Shown here: positions 34,088 to 43,071 of the stretch, piece by piece | How positions within the stretch are numbered: the stretch's first letter is position 1 | How the letters are laid out: each line of letters opens with the position of its first letter | Assembly: GCA_963779685.1 (NCBI GenBank) | Contig: CAVZZG010000001.1 | Span: forward strand, 1,240,001-1,304,000 | DNA length: 64,000 bases | Direction: 5' to 3' | Origin: CAVZZG01 sp963779685 | Lineage (GTDB): Bacteria; Actinomycetota; Thermoleophilia; Gaiellales; F1-60-MAGs149 | Notes under the pieces: generated by a model | Database searches by the model: none | What the model was told of the DNA's origin: nothing | What the model saw: the letters and a program-made list of their open reading frames with translations, nothing else | Program-made: the position numbers and the translations under genes

Positions 34088-35251
34088 TCAGGCGCGCAGC
34101 CAGAGCGACACGTGCGCGGGCCGGAGGGTGTCGCTGACGAGCGCGGTCACCTCGCGCCCGAGCTGGTCGACGTCGAGCTCGTCGCGAAGCCGTCCGGAGA
34201 ACGTCTCCAGCGTGCGTTCGGCGTCGTAGCGCGCCCGGTAGAAGCGCCGGTCGACGGCCCGCTGGATGCGGCCGCGAAGCGGCTGGAACGCGGCGGCGAC
34301 CAGCAGCGTCGAGAGCGTCACGGCGAGCGTGCCGTTCTGGCCGGTCGCCGTTCGTGAGGCGGCACCGAGCAGCGTGATGGCACCGAGGTAGAGGATCGCG
34401 AGCACCGCCACGAGCGATGCGTAGACGAGCGTCCGGCGGATCAGGACGTCGATCTCGTACAGCCGGTAGCGGAAGATCGCGACCGCGAAGCCGGCCGGGA
34501 TGCCCGCCCAGACACCGAACTGCAGCACCTCCGGCAGTCCGTCGTAGCCGTCGATCACGTAGCTCGACAGCACTCCGTCGACGACGGAGATGCCGATCAC
34601 GGCGACGAAGCTGCCGAGGATCCACTTCAGCTGGAGCCGCTCGACGCGGCCGCTGCGGCGGTAGCGGACGGTGGTGGCGACGATCCCGGCGACGATCATC
34701 GGCACCAGCCCGGCCTGGGCCGCCGTCTGGAGGTGGGAGGCGATGGCGAGGCCGATCGGGTTCGGGCGTCCCGCGTCGAGCTCGGCGCGGAAGAGCGATC
34801 CCGCCACCGCGAGGCCCAGGACGACGAAGCCGCAGGCCGCGACGGGCCGCCAGCGCGGCGATGGCAGCTCCCCGTCGGGGATCAGCAGGCCGAGGAACAC
34901 GATCACCAGGCCGAGACTGCAGATCCAGCCGACGTCGATCAGGACTGCCGCGGGGACGAGGAGCGGCCAGCCGCGCGGCTGACCGAGGTCGGTGTAGGCG
35001 TTCAGGCCGCACGACACGCCGACCGAGAACGAGGCGCTGCAGAGCAGCCAGCCGAGGCGGTGCCGCGGGAAGCGCGACACGACGGCGGCGCCGACGGCGC
35101 CGTACGACGTGAACGCCGCCACTCCCACGGCGACGGCGACGTATCCGGCCACGCCCTGATGCGAGCCGTCGACGACGGCGAAGGCGGCGATCATGACCGC
35201 CGTGGCCGCGGCCATCGACCACGCTGTGACTGCTGCATGGCGGTTCACCAC
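34088..35251 (-). CDS. Multi-pass membrane protein resembling a sensor-kinase input module without kinase
   Basis: 387 residues with about nine to ten hydrophobic segments. The FRYRLYEIDVLIRRTLVYASLV block and the following PLRGRIQRAVDRRFYRARYD linker are exactly those that precede GAF or HisKA domains in many actinobacterial and chloroflexal membrane kinases. Here the protein ends about 50 residues later (VSLWLRA), with no GAF, HisKA or ATPase domain. It may be a solo receptor or a truncated kinase; the sequence after the stop shows no kinase remnant. Confidence 0.75.
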   Translation of the reverse strand: MVNRHAAVTAWSMAAATAVMIAAFAVVDGSHQGVAGYVAVAVGVAAFTSYGAVGAAVVSRFPRHRLGWLLCSASFSVGVSCGLNAYTDLGQPRGWPLLVPAAVLIDVGWICSLGLVIVFLGLLIPDGELPSPRWRPVAACGFVVLGLAVAGSLFRAELDAGRPNPIGLAIASHLQTAAQAGLVPMIVAGIVATTVRYRRSGRVERLQLKWILGSFVAVIGISVVDGVLSSYVIDGYDGLPEVLQFGVWAGIPAGFAVAIFRYRLYEIDVLIRRTLVYASLVAVLAILYLGAITLLGAASRTATGQNGTLAVTLSTLLVAAAFQPLRGRIQRAVDRRFYRARYDAERTLETFSGRLRDELDVDQLGREVTALVSDTLRPAHVSLWLRA

Positions 35252-35316
35252 TGCAAGTGTCGCCGACCGCCGTTACGGCAACGTAACGACCCCGGTATGC
35301 GAACATACGTTCGGCT

Positions 35317-35691
35317 GTGACGGCGAGCGGCTCTCCCAGGACCCGATTCCGGCGCGCGCTGCGGTCGGGCGACGCGACGCTGGTGATGGCCGTCGCCGCC
35401 GAGGTCGAGCACGTGTCGGTCAGCGAGGCCTTCGCCGTGTGCCTGGTGCTCGCGCGGGCAGGCGATCCACGGTTCGACCGGGCGGCGCGCAGGCTGCTCA
35501 CCCGCGCCGTGGCGGAGCGTGAGGTGGCGCTCGCCGACACGGCCCTCCTCACCACTGCGCTCGCACTCCTGGGCGACCCGGCACGGTGCGAGCCGGCCGC
35601 CGCCAGGGCCGCAGCGCTCCTCGAACAGCTCGGCTTCGCCGGCGCCCAGCGCGAGGCCGCCGAATGGGCTCGCCTCGCATCGGGACACTAG
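35317..35691 (+). CDS. Hypothetical helical protein, 124 residues
   Basis: Begins with GTG (MTASGSPRTRFRRALRSG) and is almost entirely Ala/Leu/Arg-rich helix; no membrane segment or known motif. The pattern of helices such as VSVSEAFAVCLVLARAGDPRF suggests an alpha-solenoid-like fold. It ends 11 bases before rsgA, in the same direction. Function not recognised. Confidence 0.6.
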   Translation: MTASGSPRTRFRRALRSGDATLVMAVAAEVEHVSVSEAFAVCLVLARAGDPRFDRAARRLLTRAVAEREVALADTALLTTALALLGDPARCEPAAARAAALLEQLGFAGAQREAAEWARLASGH

Positions 35692-35702
35692 AATCTCCGG
35701 GC

Positions 35703-36590
35703 GTGGCATCTTCCGAGGCGGACCGGGGGCGGGTGGTCGCGGTCGGCGGCGGCCTCGCGGCCGTGCGCGTTGGCGGGGTGGAGGTGGTGGCGTCCTACGC
35801 CGGCCGGCTGCGCTCCTCGCCCGTTGCCGGCGATGTCGTGACCGTCCTGCAGGCCGACGACGGCACGGCCCGGATCGACGCCATCGACGAGCGGCGCACC
35901 ACGCTGATGCGGATGGACCGGCTGGGACGCCGCGATCAGCTGCTGGTCGCCAACGTCGACCTGCTCGTGATCGTTGTGGCGACGGCCGACCCGCCGTTGC
36001 GGCGAGGCCTCATCGACCGGCTGCTGGTCGCCGCCTGGGCGGGCGGGCTGGACGCCGCGCTCTGCATCACCAAGGCCGACCTCGCCGACCTCGCCGAGGA
36101 ACCGGCCGAGGTCGTGCTGTCCGACTACGGCGACCTCGGCTACGCCGGCGTCTCGATCGACGCTCGCGACGCGGACGGCATCGCCGCCGTCCGCGCCATG
36201 ATCGGACCGCGGTTCGCGGCCTTCGCCGGCCACTCAGGCGTCGGCAAGTCGACGGTCGTGAACGGCCTCACCGGCGGCGGCCAGTTGACGGGCATCGTCA
36301 ACGACGTCATCCGCCGCGGTCGCCACACCACGTCGACGGCCCGGCTGGTGCGCGGCAACGGCATCGAGGTGATCGACACGCCCGGCATCCGCGGCTTCGC
36401 CCTGACGGGTATCGACACTCGCGACCTGGCGTACGCGTTCCCGGAGATCGCCGACGCCGCGGCGGGCTGCCGGTTCCGCACCTGCCTGCACGTGGGCGAG
36501 TCCGGTTGCGCGGTCGAGGGCGCCACGGCTCCGGCGCGGCTCGACAGCTACCGCAAGCTCCTCGCCGAGCTGCGCGGCGACGCCGCGTAG
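35703..36590 (+). CDS. rsgA: Ribosome small-subunit-dependent GTPase A (RsgA)
   Basis: Circularly permuted GTPase that helps 30S maturation. 295 residues: OB fold at 1-75, then G4 (TKAD), G1 GHSGVGKST and G3 DTPGIRGF in the permuted order, followed by a zinc-binding C-terminus (CRFRTCLHVGESGCAVE). TAGAAT at 35689-35694 lies eight bases before the GTG, so the mRNA is probably leaderless. Confidence 0.95.
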   Translation: MASSEADRGRVVAVGGGLAAVRVGGVEVVASYAGRLRSSPVAGDVVTVLQADDGTARIDAIDERRTTLMRMDRLGRRDQLLVANVDLLVIVVATADPPLRRGLIDRLLVAAWAGGLDAALCITKADLADLAEEPAEVVLSDYGDLGYAGVSIDARDADGIAAVRAMIGPRFAAFAGHSGVGKSTVVNGLTGGGQLTGIVNDVIRRGRHTTSTARLVRGNGIEVIDTPGIRGFALTGIDTRDLAYAFPEIADAAAGCRFRTCLHVGESGCAVEGATAPARLDSYRKLLAELRGDAA

Positions 36591-36598
36591 GCGGTCAC

Positions 36599-37432
36599 TC
36601 ACGCTGACGCGATCGCCGCGGCGACGGCGGCGGCATGGGCACCCTCGAGCATGGTGTAGTGATCGGCGCCGTCCAGGTCGATCACCCGCAGGTCGGGGAT
36701 CATCGGCCGGGCGTGCTCGAGGACGGGATCGGCCACGACCTGCGTGATGGGGTCGCCGGTCAGCCCCAGCGGGGCGCGCACCAGGACGACCGGCGCGTCG
36801 ATGCGCTCGAAGACGCGGTTGCCCTCGGGGTCGGCGCCGACCGACCGGGAGTCGCCGAAGAACGCCTCCTCGGTGGTCGCTGGCCGCAGCAGACCGTCGC
36901 CGTCCGGGATGAGATCGCGCTCCAGGCCGGCGAGCCGCGCCGGGGTGATCGCCAGGTGGAGGGCGGAGCCCGCCCAGTAGTCGGCGTAGGCGTCGACCGA
37001 GGCGAATCGCATGTTCAGGCGTCCGATGGAGGTCGCCAGCAGGGTGCGCAGGAGCTCTTCCGGAACCTCCCATGGCGGCCACACGCCGCCATCGAGCAGC
37101 ACCAGGGCCGCCACGCCCCCCGGCCACTGGCTCGCCGCGACGGCGGCGACGAACGCCCCCAGCGAGTGGCCGACCAGGACCGGGCGCCGCACGTCCAGGG
37201 CGGCGCCCAGGGCGATCGCATCGGCGGCGTGCGCCCGGATCCCGCCGGCGTGGTCCTGCGCCGACCGGCCGCGCCCGCGCAGATCGTAGGCGGCCCATCG
37301 CCGGCCGGCGAGGTGCTCGCGGACCTCGAAGAAGCTGCACAGCGTCGCGGAGATACCGTGCAGAGCGAGGATCGGCGGACCGGCGCCCGGCCATTCCGCG
37401 TAGGCGAGGCCGCCCTGGGTTCCGGTGCGCAT
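36599..37432 (-). CDS. Alpha/beta-hydrolase fold protein
   Basis: 277 residues. LALHGISATLCSF provides the oxyanion HG motif, YDLRGRGRS follows, the nucleophile Ser is in VGHSLGAF, and a C-terminal His is in DGADHYTML. This is the layout of esterases, lipases and haloalkane-dehalogenase relatives. No signal peptide, so cytosolic. Substrate unknown. Convergent with rsgA, nine bases apart. Confidence 0.88.
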   Translation of the reverse strand: MRTGTQGGLAYAEWPGAGPPILALHGISATLCSFFEVREHLAGRRWAAYDLRGRGRSAQDHAGGIRAHAADAIALGAALDVRRPVLVGHSLGAFVAAVAASQWPGGVAALVLLDGGVWPPWEVPEELLRTLLATSIGRLNMRFASVDAYADYWAGSALHLAITPARLAGLERDLIPDGDGLLRPATTEEAFFGDSRSVGADPEGNRVFERIDAPVVLVRAPLGLTGDPITQVVADPVLEHARPMIPDLRVIDLDGADHYTMLEGAHAAAVAAAIASA

Positions 37433-37500
37433 GGGCTCAGCGTAGCCGCGTCACCCCTCCGGGCGACGCGAGGATCGCCCGGGTTCGCGAGATTGAGGGG

Positions 37501-37722
37501 ATGGCGGTCGCTCCCGTGTCCGGCGCACTCTCGGTCCTTGCCTCGGGCCTCTCGCAGGCTCGAGCGCGCGAGGATGCCGACGCCCGCGCGATCGTGGGTG
37601 ACCCGTTCGACGTCGGCGCGATCGTCGATCTGTCGGTCGCGGCTCTCGGCCTGAAGGCGATGGCGGCCGCCGTCCGCACGGTCGCGGATACCGAGGGTGC
37701 GTTGGTCGACATGCTCGCCTGA
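37501..37722 (+). CDS. Small protein, 73 residues, weakly like flagellar rod/hook termini
   Basis: ATG preceded by GAGGGG. The N-terminal half (SGALSVLASGLSQARAREDA) and the C-terminal half (VDLSVAALGLKAMAAAVRTV) have the heptad spacing of the paired N- and C-terminal helices of flagellar axial proteins, where a typical C-terminus reads like LIxAQRAFxANxKVxxTADE. Similarity is by pattern only. It stands alone between an alpha/beta hydrolase and glpD. Confidence 0.5.
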   Translation: MAVAPVSGALSVLASGLSQARAREDADARAIVGDPFDVGAIVDLSVAALGLKAMAAAVRTVADTEGALVDMLA

Positions 37723-37749
37723 CCGTCCGGCGTCCGCCATGCTTCGGGC

Positions 37750-39270
37750 ATGACCGCCGGCTCACTGCAGCGCGAGCAGGCGCTCGAGCGACTCGCGGCG
37801 TCGCCGGTGGACCTGCTCGTCATCGGTGCCGGCATCGTCGGCGCGGCCACCGCATGGCACGCCGCCGCCGCCGGCGCCAGCGTGGCGGTGGTGGACCGGG
37901 CGGACGTCGCCGCCGCGACGTCGAGCGCATCGAGCAAGCTCCTGCACGGCGGGCTCCGCTACCTGGCGATGGGGGACCTGCGACTGGTGCGGGAGGCCCA
38001 CCGCGAGCGATCGGCGACGGCATCGGCGATCGCGCCGCACCTGGTGCGCCCGCTGGAGTTCGTGATCCCGATCGGCGAGTCCACGCCCCTGCCGCTGTGG
38101 CGGGCCCGGATCGGGGTCTGGACGTACGCGGCGCTCTCACGGTACCGGGACGGGGATGCCGGCCGGATCTCCGTCGGCGACGCGCGCCGGCTGGTGCCGG
38201 GCCTCGCGCCGGCCGGCATCCGCGCCGCCGTGCTGTACCACGATCACCAGACCAGCGACACGCGCCTGACGGTCGCCGTGCTGGGGGCCGCGGCCGCGGC
38301 CGGCGCCACCGTCTGCAACCACGTCGAGGTGGTAGCGCTCCGCGCGCGGTCGGGCCGGCTCGAGGGTGCGGAGCTCGTCGACCGGCTCACCGGCACCGGG
38401 TTCGCCATCGCCGCCCGCGCGATCGTGAACGCGACGGGGCCGTGGGTCGACCGGCTGCGTCGGCTCGAGACCGACCGGGCCGGCACGAGCGTCCGCCTCT
38501 CGAAGGGCGCGCATCTGCTCCTCGATCGCGATCACGAGTGGCGTGCGGCGGTGACGACGCCCCTGCCGGGCGGAAGGGTCTCGTTCGCGATCCCGTGGGA
38601 GGACATGCTCCTGCTCGGGACGACCGACACCGAGTACGCCGGCGACCCCGGCGACGTCGCGGTCACCGACCGGGACCAGGTTCAGATCCTGGCCGAGGCG
38701 GCACGCTCCCTCGACCCGGCCGTGCTCGACCCGGCGCGCGTCCGGGCCCGCTTCGCCGGGCTGCGCGCCCTGCCGGTCGGCGAGGGCGGGACCTCGAGCG
38801 CACGCCGCGAGGTCGTGATCACGACCGGGCCGGCGGGCATGATCTCGGTCGCCGGCGGCAAGCTCACGACCTGGCGGACGATCGGCCTGGCCGCCGCCCG
38901 CGCTGCACTCGACGGGGCCGGCCTGGGTGCCCCTTCGGCCACGGGGGTGCCGCTCCCCGGGGCCGCACCCGCCTCCGAGGTCGAGCGGGCCATCGCCGCG
39001 GCCCACCCGGGCCTGCCGGCGGCGATCCGGGCGCACCTGGCCTCGCACTACGGCCTGCTGGCCCTCGAATTGCTCGCGCCGGCGGCCGAGCGGCCCGACC
39101 TGCTCGAGCCACTCGTCACCGGAGCTCCCGACATCGGCGCTCAGATCGTCTGGGCACGCGATCGCGAATGGGCGGCGACGCCCGAGGACGCCCTCCGGCG
39201 CACGACCCTCGCCGTGCGGGGGTTCGATACGCCGGAGGCCCTGACGCGGATCCGTTCGCTTCTAGCGTGA
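37750..39270 (+). CDS. glpD: Glycerol-3-phosphate dehydrogenase (FAD-dependent)
   Basis: Oxidises glycerol 3-phosphate to dihydroxyacetone phosphate and feeds electrons to quinones. 506 residues: FAD Rossmann motif LLVIGAGIVGAATAWHAA, SSASSKLLHGGLRYL, the substrate region KGAHLLLDRD and WEDMLLLGTTDTEY, then SVAGGKLTTWR. The C-terminal DAO_C helical domain is complete. Membrane association is expected from the family. Confidence 0.95.
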   Translation: MTAGSLQREQALERLAASPVDLLVIGAGIVGAATAWHAAAAGASVAVVDRADVAAATSSASSKLLHGGLRYLAMGDLRLVREAHRERSATASAIAPHLVRPLEFVIPIGESTPLPLWRARIGVWTYAALSRYRDGDAGRISVGDARRLVPGLAPAGIRAAVLYHDHQTSDTRLTVAVLGAAAAAGATVCNHVEVVALRARSGRLEGAELVDRLTGTGFAIAARAIVNATGPWVDRLRRLETDRAGTSVRLSKGAHLLLDRDHEWRAAVTTPLPGGRVSFAIPWEDMLLLGTTDTEYAGDPGDVAVTDRDQVQILAEAARSLDPAVLDPARVRARFAGLRALPVGEGGTSSARREVVITTGPAGMISVAGGKLTTWRTIGLAAARAALDGAGLGAPSATGVPLPGAAPASEVERAIAAAHPGLPAAIRAHLASHYGLLALELLAPAAERPDLLEPLVTGAPDIGAQIVWARDREWAATPEDALRRTTLAVRGFDTPEALTRIRSLLA

Positions 39271-39283
39271 ACGCCCTGTGCGT

Positions 39284-39697
39284 TCAGGCAAGCATCTTCC
39301 GGATCTGCTCGATCCGGTCGCTCTGCTCGCGGAGCGCGCGCACCTCGCCCTCGACGCTGCGGATGTGGGCACCCAGCGCATCGATGGCGCGGTGGACGTC
39401 GCCGAGCAGCGCATCGACGTCGCCGGCAGCCGGGGCCGGGGCACGTGTCGCACGCGGCTTCCGGGTCGAGGTGGCCTTCGCGGTGGTGGCGGTGCGGCGC
39501 TTCCGCGGCCGCTGTTTCACGCCGCCGCCGTCCGGGCGCTGACGCGCCACGCGATAGAACGCCGTTGCGACGGTTGCAGGGGTGCGGCCCGTCTCGGCCG
39601 CCGTCGTCTGAAACGCCTCCTGCTTCGTCGCGCCGCCGGCCACGAGCTCCGTGACACGGTCGAATGTCGCCGTCCCGATCGATCCGCGTGCCGCCAT
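39284..39697 (-). CDS. Putative DNA-binding protein with Lys/Arg-rich linker and coiled coil
   Basis: 137 residues from ATG 39697 (MAARGSIGTATFDRV), preceded by AGGGAG. An N-terminal HTH-like unit (GATKQEAFQTTAAETGRTPATV) precedes a basic Ala/Lys/Thr/Arg linker and a C-terminal heptad-repeat coiled coil (VEGEVRALREQSDRIEQIRKML). The order suggests a DNA-binding oligomer. I do not recognise the family; ATGs at 39706 and 39754 are alternatives. Confidence 0.6.
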   Translation of the reverse strand: MAARGSIGTATFDRVTELVAGGATKQEAFQTTAAETGRTPATVATAFYRVARQRPDGGGVKQRPRKRRTATTAKATSTRKPRATRAPAPAAGDVDALLGDVHRAIDALGAHIRSVEGEVRALREQSDRIEQIRKMLA

Positions 39698-39840
39698 ATC
39701 CACCATCTCCCTGTGATTGGTCTTCCAGCTGTACCACGAAAGTGTTTCACACATGACGGGCGTAGCACGCAGGGTCGCCGCCTGTTGCCACGGACTCGAG
39801 TGCTATGAATCGGGAGTCCGCTCACGTCAGGAGTACGACC

Positions 39841-40758
39841 ATGCGCCGACTGTTTCTCGCCCTCGCCGCGCTCGCGCTGGTCGCCACGGCGTGCGGCGGC
39901 AGCACGTCGTCGGCTACATCCGGGGCGTCGGCGAGCGAGCTGCTCGCTTCCGTGAAGCCCGCCACCGGCCCTCAGAAGATCGACGCGAGCATGTCGCTCA
40001 ACATCGACGGCGCTCCGGCCAGTGCCGGTGCGGCCGGTGCGTTGCTGACCGGGCCGATCGACCTGAAGGTCGCCGGAGTCACCGACAGCGCCACGAATGC
40101 CGCCGACGTCGACGTCAGTATCGCGCTCGGGCCGCTCGACGTCACCGGGAAGGTGCGTTCGGACGGCACCCACGCCTGGCTGCAGTACGGCGGCGACTGG
40201 TACGACCTCGGCACCCTCTCCTCGGTCGCCGGGATCGCGAACTCGGCCACCGGTGGCGCGGCGCCGAACGTCGACCCGACGAAGCTCCGCGCTCTGGTCG
40301 GGGACCCGGCGAAGCTGATCAAGAACCCGACGATCGTCGGCGACGAGGACGCCGCGGGCGTCCCCAGCACCCACGTCACCGGATCGCTCGATCTGGCGGC
40401 GTTCTCCGGCATGGTGTCGCAGGCGGCGGCATCCTCGTCGACGACACCCGCGACGACGCAGGCCTCGATCACCGAGCTCGAGCAGGCGCTCAAGCAGGCG
40501 ACGTTCGACGTGTGGATCGGCAAGGACGACCATCAGGTCCACCGCGCCGTCGCGCACATCGTCGTGGACACCTCGCAGATCAAGTCCATGAGCGGCATGC
40601 GGGGGGCCACCGTGGCGCTCGACGTGACCACGGCCGGCACCGGCCCGGTGAACGTCAGTCCGCCCCCCAACCCCAAGTCGCTGTCGGAGCTGGAGCAGGC
40701 CATCACGGGCGGCCTCATGCCGGGGCTCAGTGGCAGCCTGGGGACGACGACCCCATGA
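39841..40758 (+). CDS. Lipoprotein, LppX/LprG-like
   Basis: 305 residues with a classical lipoprotein signal: MRRLFLALAALALVATACGG, lipid-attachment Cys at about 18. The mature part alternates beta strands (MSLNIDGAP, IDLKVAGVTDS, VDVSIALGPLDVTGKV, HAWLQYGGDWYDL), as in the half-barrel lipoproteins that carry lipids in actinobacteria. The assignment to that fold is tentative. TATGAAT and CAGGAG precede the start. Overlaps the nitrilase gene by four bases. Confidence 0.75.
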   Translation: MRRLFLALAALALVATACGGSTSSATSGASASELLASVKPATGPQKIDASMSLNIDGAPASAGAAGALLTGPIDLKVAGVTDSATNAADVDVSIALGPLDVTGKVRSDGTHAWLQYGGDWYDLGTLSSVAGIANSATGGAAPNVDPTKLRALVGDPAKLIKNPTIVGDEDAAGVPSTHVTGSLDLAAFSGMVSQAAASSSTTPATTQASITELEQALKQATFDVWIGKDDHQVHRAVAHIVVDTSQIKSMSGMRGATVALDVTTAGTGPVNVSPPPNPKSLSELEQAITGGLMPGLSGSLGTTTP

Positions 40759-41606
40759 CCGACCTCGCCCAGCAGCCCCTCGTCGCAGCCTGCGTGCAGC
40801 TGAATGGCGGGCATCCGCTCGACGACGTGCTGGCGAACGCCGAGCGCCTCGTCGCCCGCGCGGCCGGCCGCGGGGCGGCGCTCGTCGTGCTCCCCGAGAA
40901 GTGGAACGCGATCGGCCCGCGCCAGCGCATGCTGGATGCCGCCGAGCCGCTCGACGGCCGGACGATCACGACCATGCGGTCGTGGGCGCGAGATCACGGC
41001 ATCTGGCTGGTCGGCGGCTCCATCTCGGAGCGCGTGGAGGGGGACGAGCGGATCCGCAACCTTTCGGTCGCCATCGACCCCGCCGGGGACATCGTCGGCG
41101 CGTACCGCAAGCTCCACATGTTCGACGTCGAGGTGGACGGTCTCGAAATCCGCGAATCGGCCAGCGACCGACCGGGCGACGAGCTGGTCGTCACCGACCT
41201 GGCCGGGTGGCCCACAGGTCTCACGGTCTGCTACGACCTGCGGTTCCCCGAGCTCTACCGATCGCTGGCCGTGATGGGCGCCCAGGTCTTCACGGTGCCC
41301 GCGGGGTTCATGCTCCACACCGGCCGGGATCACTGGGAGGTCCTGTTACGGGCGCGGGCGATCGAGAACGGGTGTTACGTGATCGCCGCCAACCAGCACG
41401 GCTCGTGGGATGGCAACCGCATGTTCGGCCGCTCCCTGATCATCGACCCGTGGGGGATCGTGGTCGCCAATGCCGGTGACGGCGACGGCGTCTGCATCGC
41501 CGAGCTCGATCCCGCCAAGGTCGCGCACATGAGACGCACGCTGCCCGTGCTCGATCACCGCCGGCCCGAGGTGTACGCCTCCATCGACCGCATTGCGGCC
41601 GATTGA
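40755..41606 (+). CDS. Carbon-nitrogen hydrolase (nitrilase superfamily, Nit2/omega-amidase-like)
   Basis: 283 residues with the Glu-Lys-Cys triad: Glu in VLPEKWNA, Lys in YRKLHMFD and Cys in TVCYDLRFPELYR. The motif set matches the Nit1/Nit2 branch that hydrolyses deaminated glutathione or omega-amides of alpha-keto acids. The substrate is inferred from the family only. ATG start within the stop of the lipoprotein gene. Confidence 0.92.
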   Translation: MTDLAQQPLVAACVQLNGGHPLDDVLANAERLVARAAGRGAALVVLPEKWNAIGPRQRMLDAAEPLDGRTITTMRSWARDHGIWLVGGSISERVEGDERIRNLSVAIDPAGDIVGAYRKLHMFDVEVDGLEIRESASDRPGDELVVTDLAGWPTGLTVCYDLRFPELYRSLAVMGAQVFTVPAGFMLHTGRDHWEVLLRARAIENGCYVIAANQHGSWDGNRMFGRSLIIDPWGIVVANAGDGDGVCIAELDPAKVAHMRRTLPVLDHRRPEVYASIDRIAAD

Positions 41607-41613
41607 CGCTGCG

Positions 41614-41988
41614 CTAGAGGCGGCGTCGGATGATGACGGAGCTGGCCGAGAGGCCGCTATCGGTGCGCGCGACGCGGACCCGGAACGCGCACCGCTGCCC
41701 GTGCAGGGATGCGGCGTATCGGAACACGAGCGCCACGGATGCACCGGTGCGGCCTGAGCGCACCGCGACCTTCCAGGTTCGCGCCGCCCCGCAGCGGTAG
41801 TAGAGGGTCGTGCGGTAGGCGCGGTCGAGGATCTGCCCGGGGTCGTCTTCGACGATCGTCGTCAGGTCCGCGCGGTGGTGCGCGGCGTGGACCCTGAGGG
41901 TCACCGCCGCGAACCGGGGTGGCGCGTCCGCCGCCGCCGCCGGAGCGGCGACGGCGACCGCCGTCAGTGCGATCGCCAGCGCACGCAC
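41614..41988 (-). CDS. Small secreted protein of unknown function
   Basis: 124 residues with a signal peptide (LAIALTAVAVAAPAAAADA, cleavage near 20). The mature part is beta-rich, with two Cys (YYRCGAA and GQRCAF) that could form a disulfide, and looks like an Ig-like extracellular domain. Not recognised. Convergent with the nitrilase gene. Confidence 0.65.
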   Translation of the reverse strand: MRALAIALTAVAVAAPAAAADAPPRFAAVTLRVHAAHHRADLTTIVEDDPGQILDRAYRTTLYYRCGAARTWKVAVRSGRTGASVALVFRYAASLHGQRCAFRVRVARTDSGLSASSVIIRRRL

Positions 41989-42030
41989 ACTTCACGTATC
42001 GGCGCTGCGATCCCGAGGGGACTCGCCCGT

Positions 42031-43029
42031 CTAGGTGAACTCCGCCAGGACCCGCTCGGTATCCGCCCCGAGCGGGCGCGGCGGCGCGAGGCCCTGGCCA
42101 GCCGCCGCGAACGGGTCCGGAATCGCCTCGAGCGGTGTCAGGACCTCGGCCACGCACGTGTCGTCGCCGCCCAGGAGCGCCATCCAGTCGGACCGCGACC
42201 GGGAGGCGAACACCTGCTCGAGCGACCGGGCGAGCCGGCCCTGCCCGCCGGGGGCGTACTGGTCGGCCGCGAGCTCGGGTGCGCCGATCAGATGGCACAC
42301 CCGTGCGAAGAACTTCGGCTCGAGGGCCGAGACGGCGAGTTCACGGTCATCCGCGCAGCGGTAGAGCCGGTAGCACGCGAGGTCGCCGGTGAGCATCGAC
42401 GGCGAGCCGGAGCGAGCCTCGATCGACGCCACCGCCGACAGCACGCGGGCCGCGTCGAGCAGCGGCACCTCGACCACCCGGCCCCTCCCGCCGGTACGGG
42501 CGGCCAGCACGGCGGCCGTGATCTCGAACGCCGCCCGCAGGCCCGCGGCGCAGTCCGCGATCTGCACGCCGGGGACGCCGCCGGTGAGATCGGCGATCCC
42601 CGCCAGGGCCACCAGCCCCAGATCGTGCATCGCCCGGCTCGCATGGAGGGACTCCGACCCGAACCCCGGGATCGTGCAGACCACGAGCCGCGGGTTCGCG
42701 GCGGTCATGTCCGCGACGCCCAGCCCGAGGCGGTCGAGCACGCCCGGCCGGAACGACGACACGACGACATCGGCCCGGGCCGCGATGCGCTGCGCCGCGG
42801 TTCGCCCGGCCTCCGACTTCAGGTCGAGGACGATGCTCTCCTTGCCCCGCCCGAGGAACGCCTCCCATGCCGAGACTCCGCCGACGAAGGGCGGCACGTG
42901 GCGGGTGCGGTCGCCGCCCGGCGGCTCCAGCCTGATCACCCGCGCGCCGCGCTCGGCGAGCAGCAGCGTCGCCAACGGCCCCGGGAGCTGGAGCGACAGG
43001 TCGAGCACGACGACGTCGGCGAGCGGCAT
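42031..43029 (-). CDS. CaiB/BaiF family CoA-transferase
   Basis: 332 residues of the family III CoA-transferases. ADVVVLDLSLQLPGPLATLLLAERGARVIRLEPP opens the Rossmann-like fold; SIVLDLKSEAGR, VVVSSFRPGVLDRLGLG and the ADLTGG region follow. It moves CoA between carboxylic acids, or racemises acyl-CoAs in the AMACR branch. About 60-70 residues shorter than typical members. Divergent from a TetR gene across a perfect palindrome, which likely controls it. Confidence 0.88.
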   Translation of the reverse strand: MPLADVVVLDLSLQLPGPLATLLLAERGARVIRLEPPGGDRTRHVPPFVGGVSAWEAFLGRGKESIVLDLKSEAGRTAAQRIAARADVVVSSFRPGVLDRLGLGVADMTAANPRLVVCTIPGFGSESLHASRAMHDLGLVALAGIADLTGGVPGVQIADCAAGLRAAFEITAAVLAARTGGRGRVVEVPLLDAARVLSAVASIEARSGSPSMLTGDLACYRLYRCADDRELAVSALEPKFFARVCHLIGAPELAADQYAPGGQGRLARSLEQVFASRSRSDWMALLGGDDTCVAEVLTPLEAIPDPFAAAGQGLAPPRPLGADTERVLAEFT

Positions 43030-43051
43030 GGCCTGAAGCGTCGCCCCGTAT

Positions 43052-43067
43052 GATTGACCTGTCAATC
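43052..43067. promoter_or_regulatory. Palindromic operator between CoA-transferase and tetR
   Basis: GATTGACCTGTCAATC is a perfect 7-2-7 palindrome in the short gap between the divergent genes, five bases before the tetR ATG. TetR-type dimers bind such sites, so autoregulation plus control of the CoA-transferase is likely. Confidence 0.65.
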
Positions 43068-43071
43068 GGCC

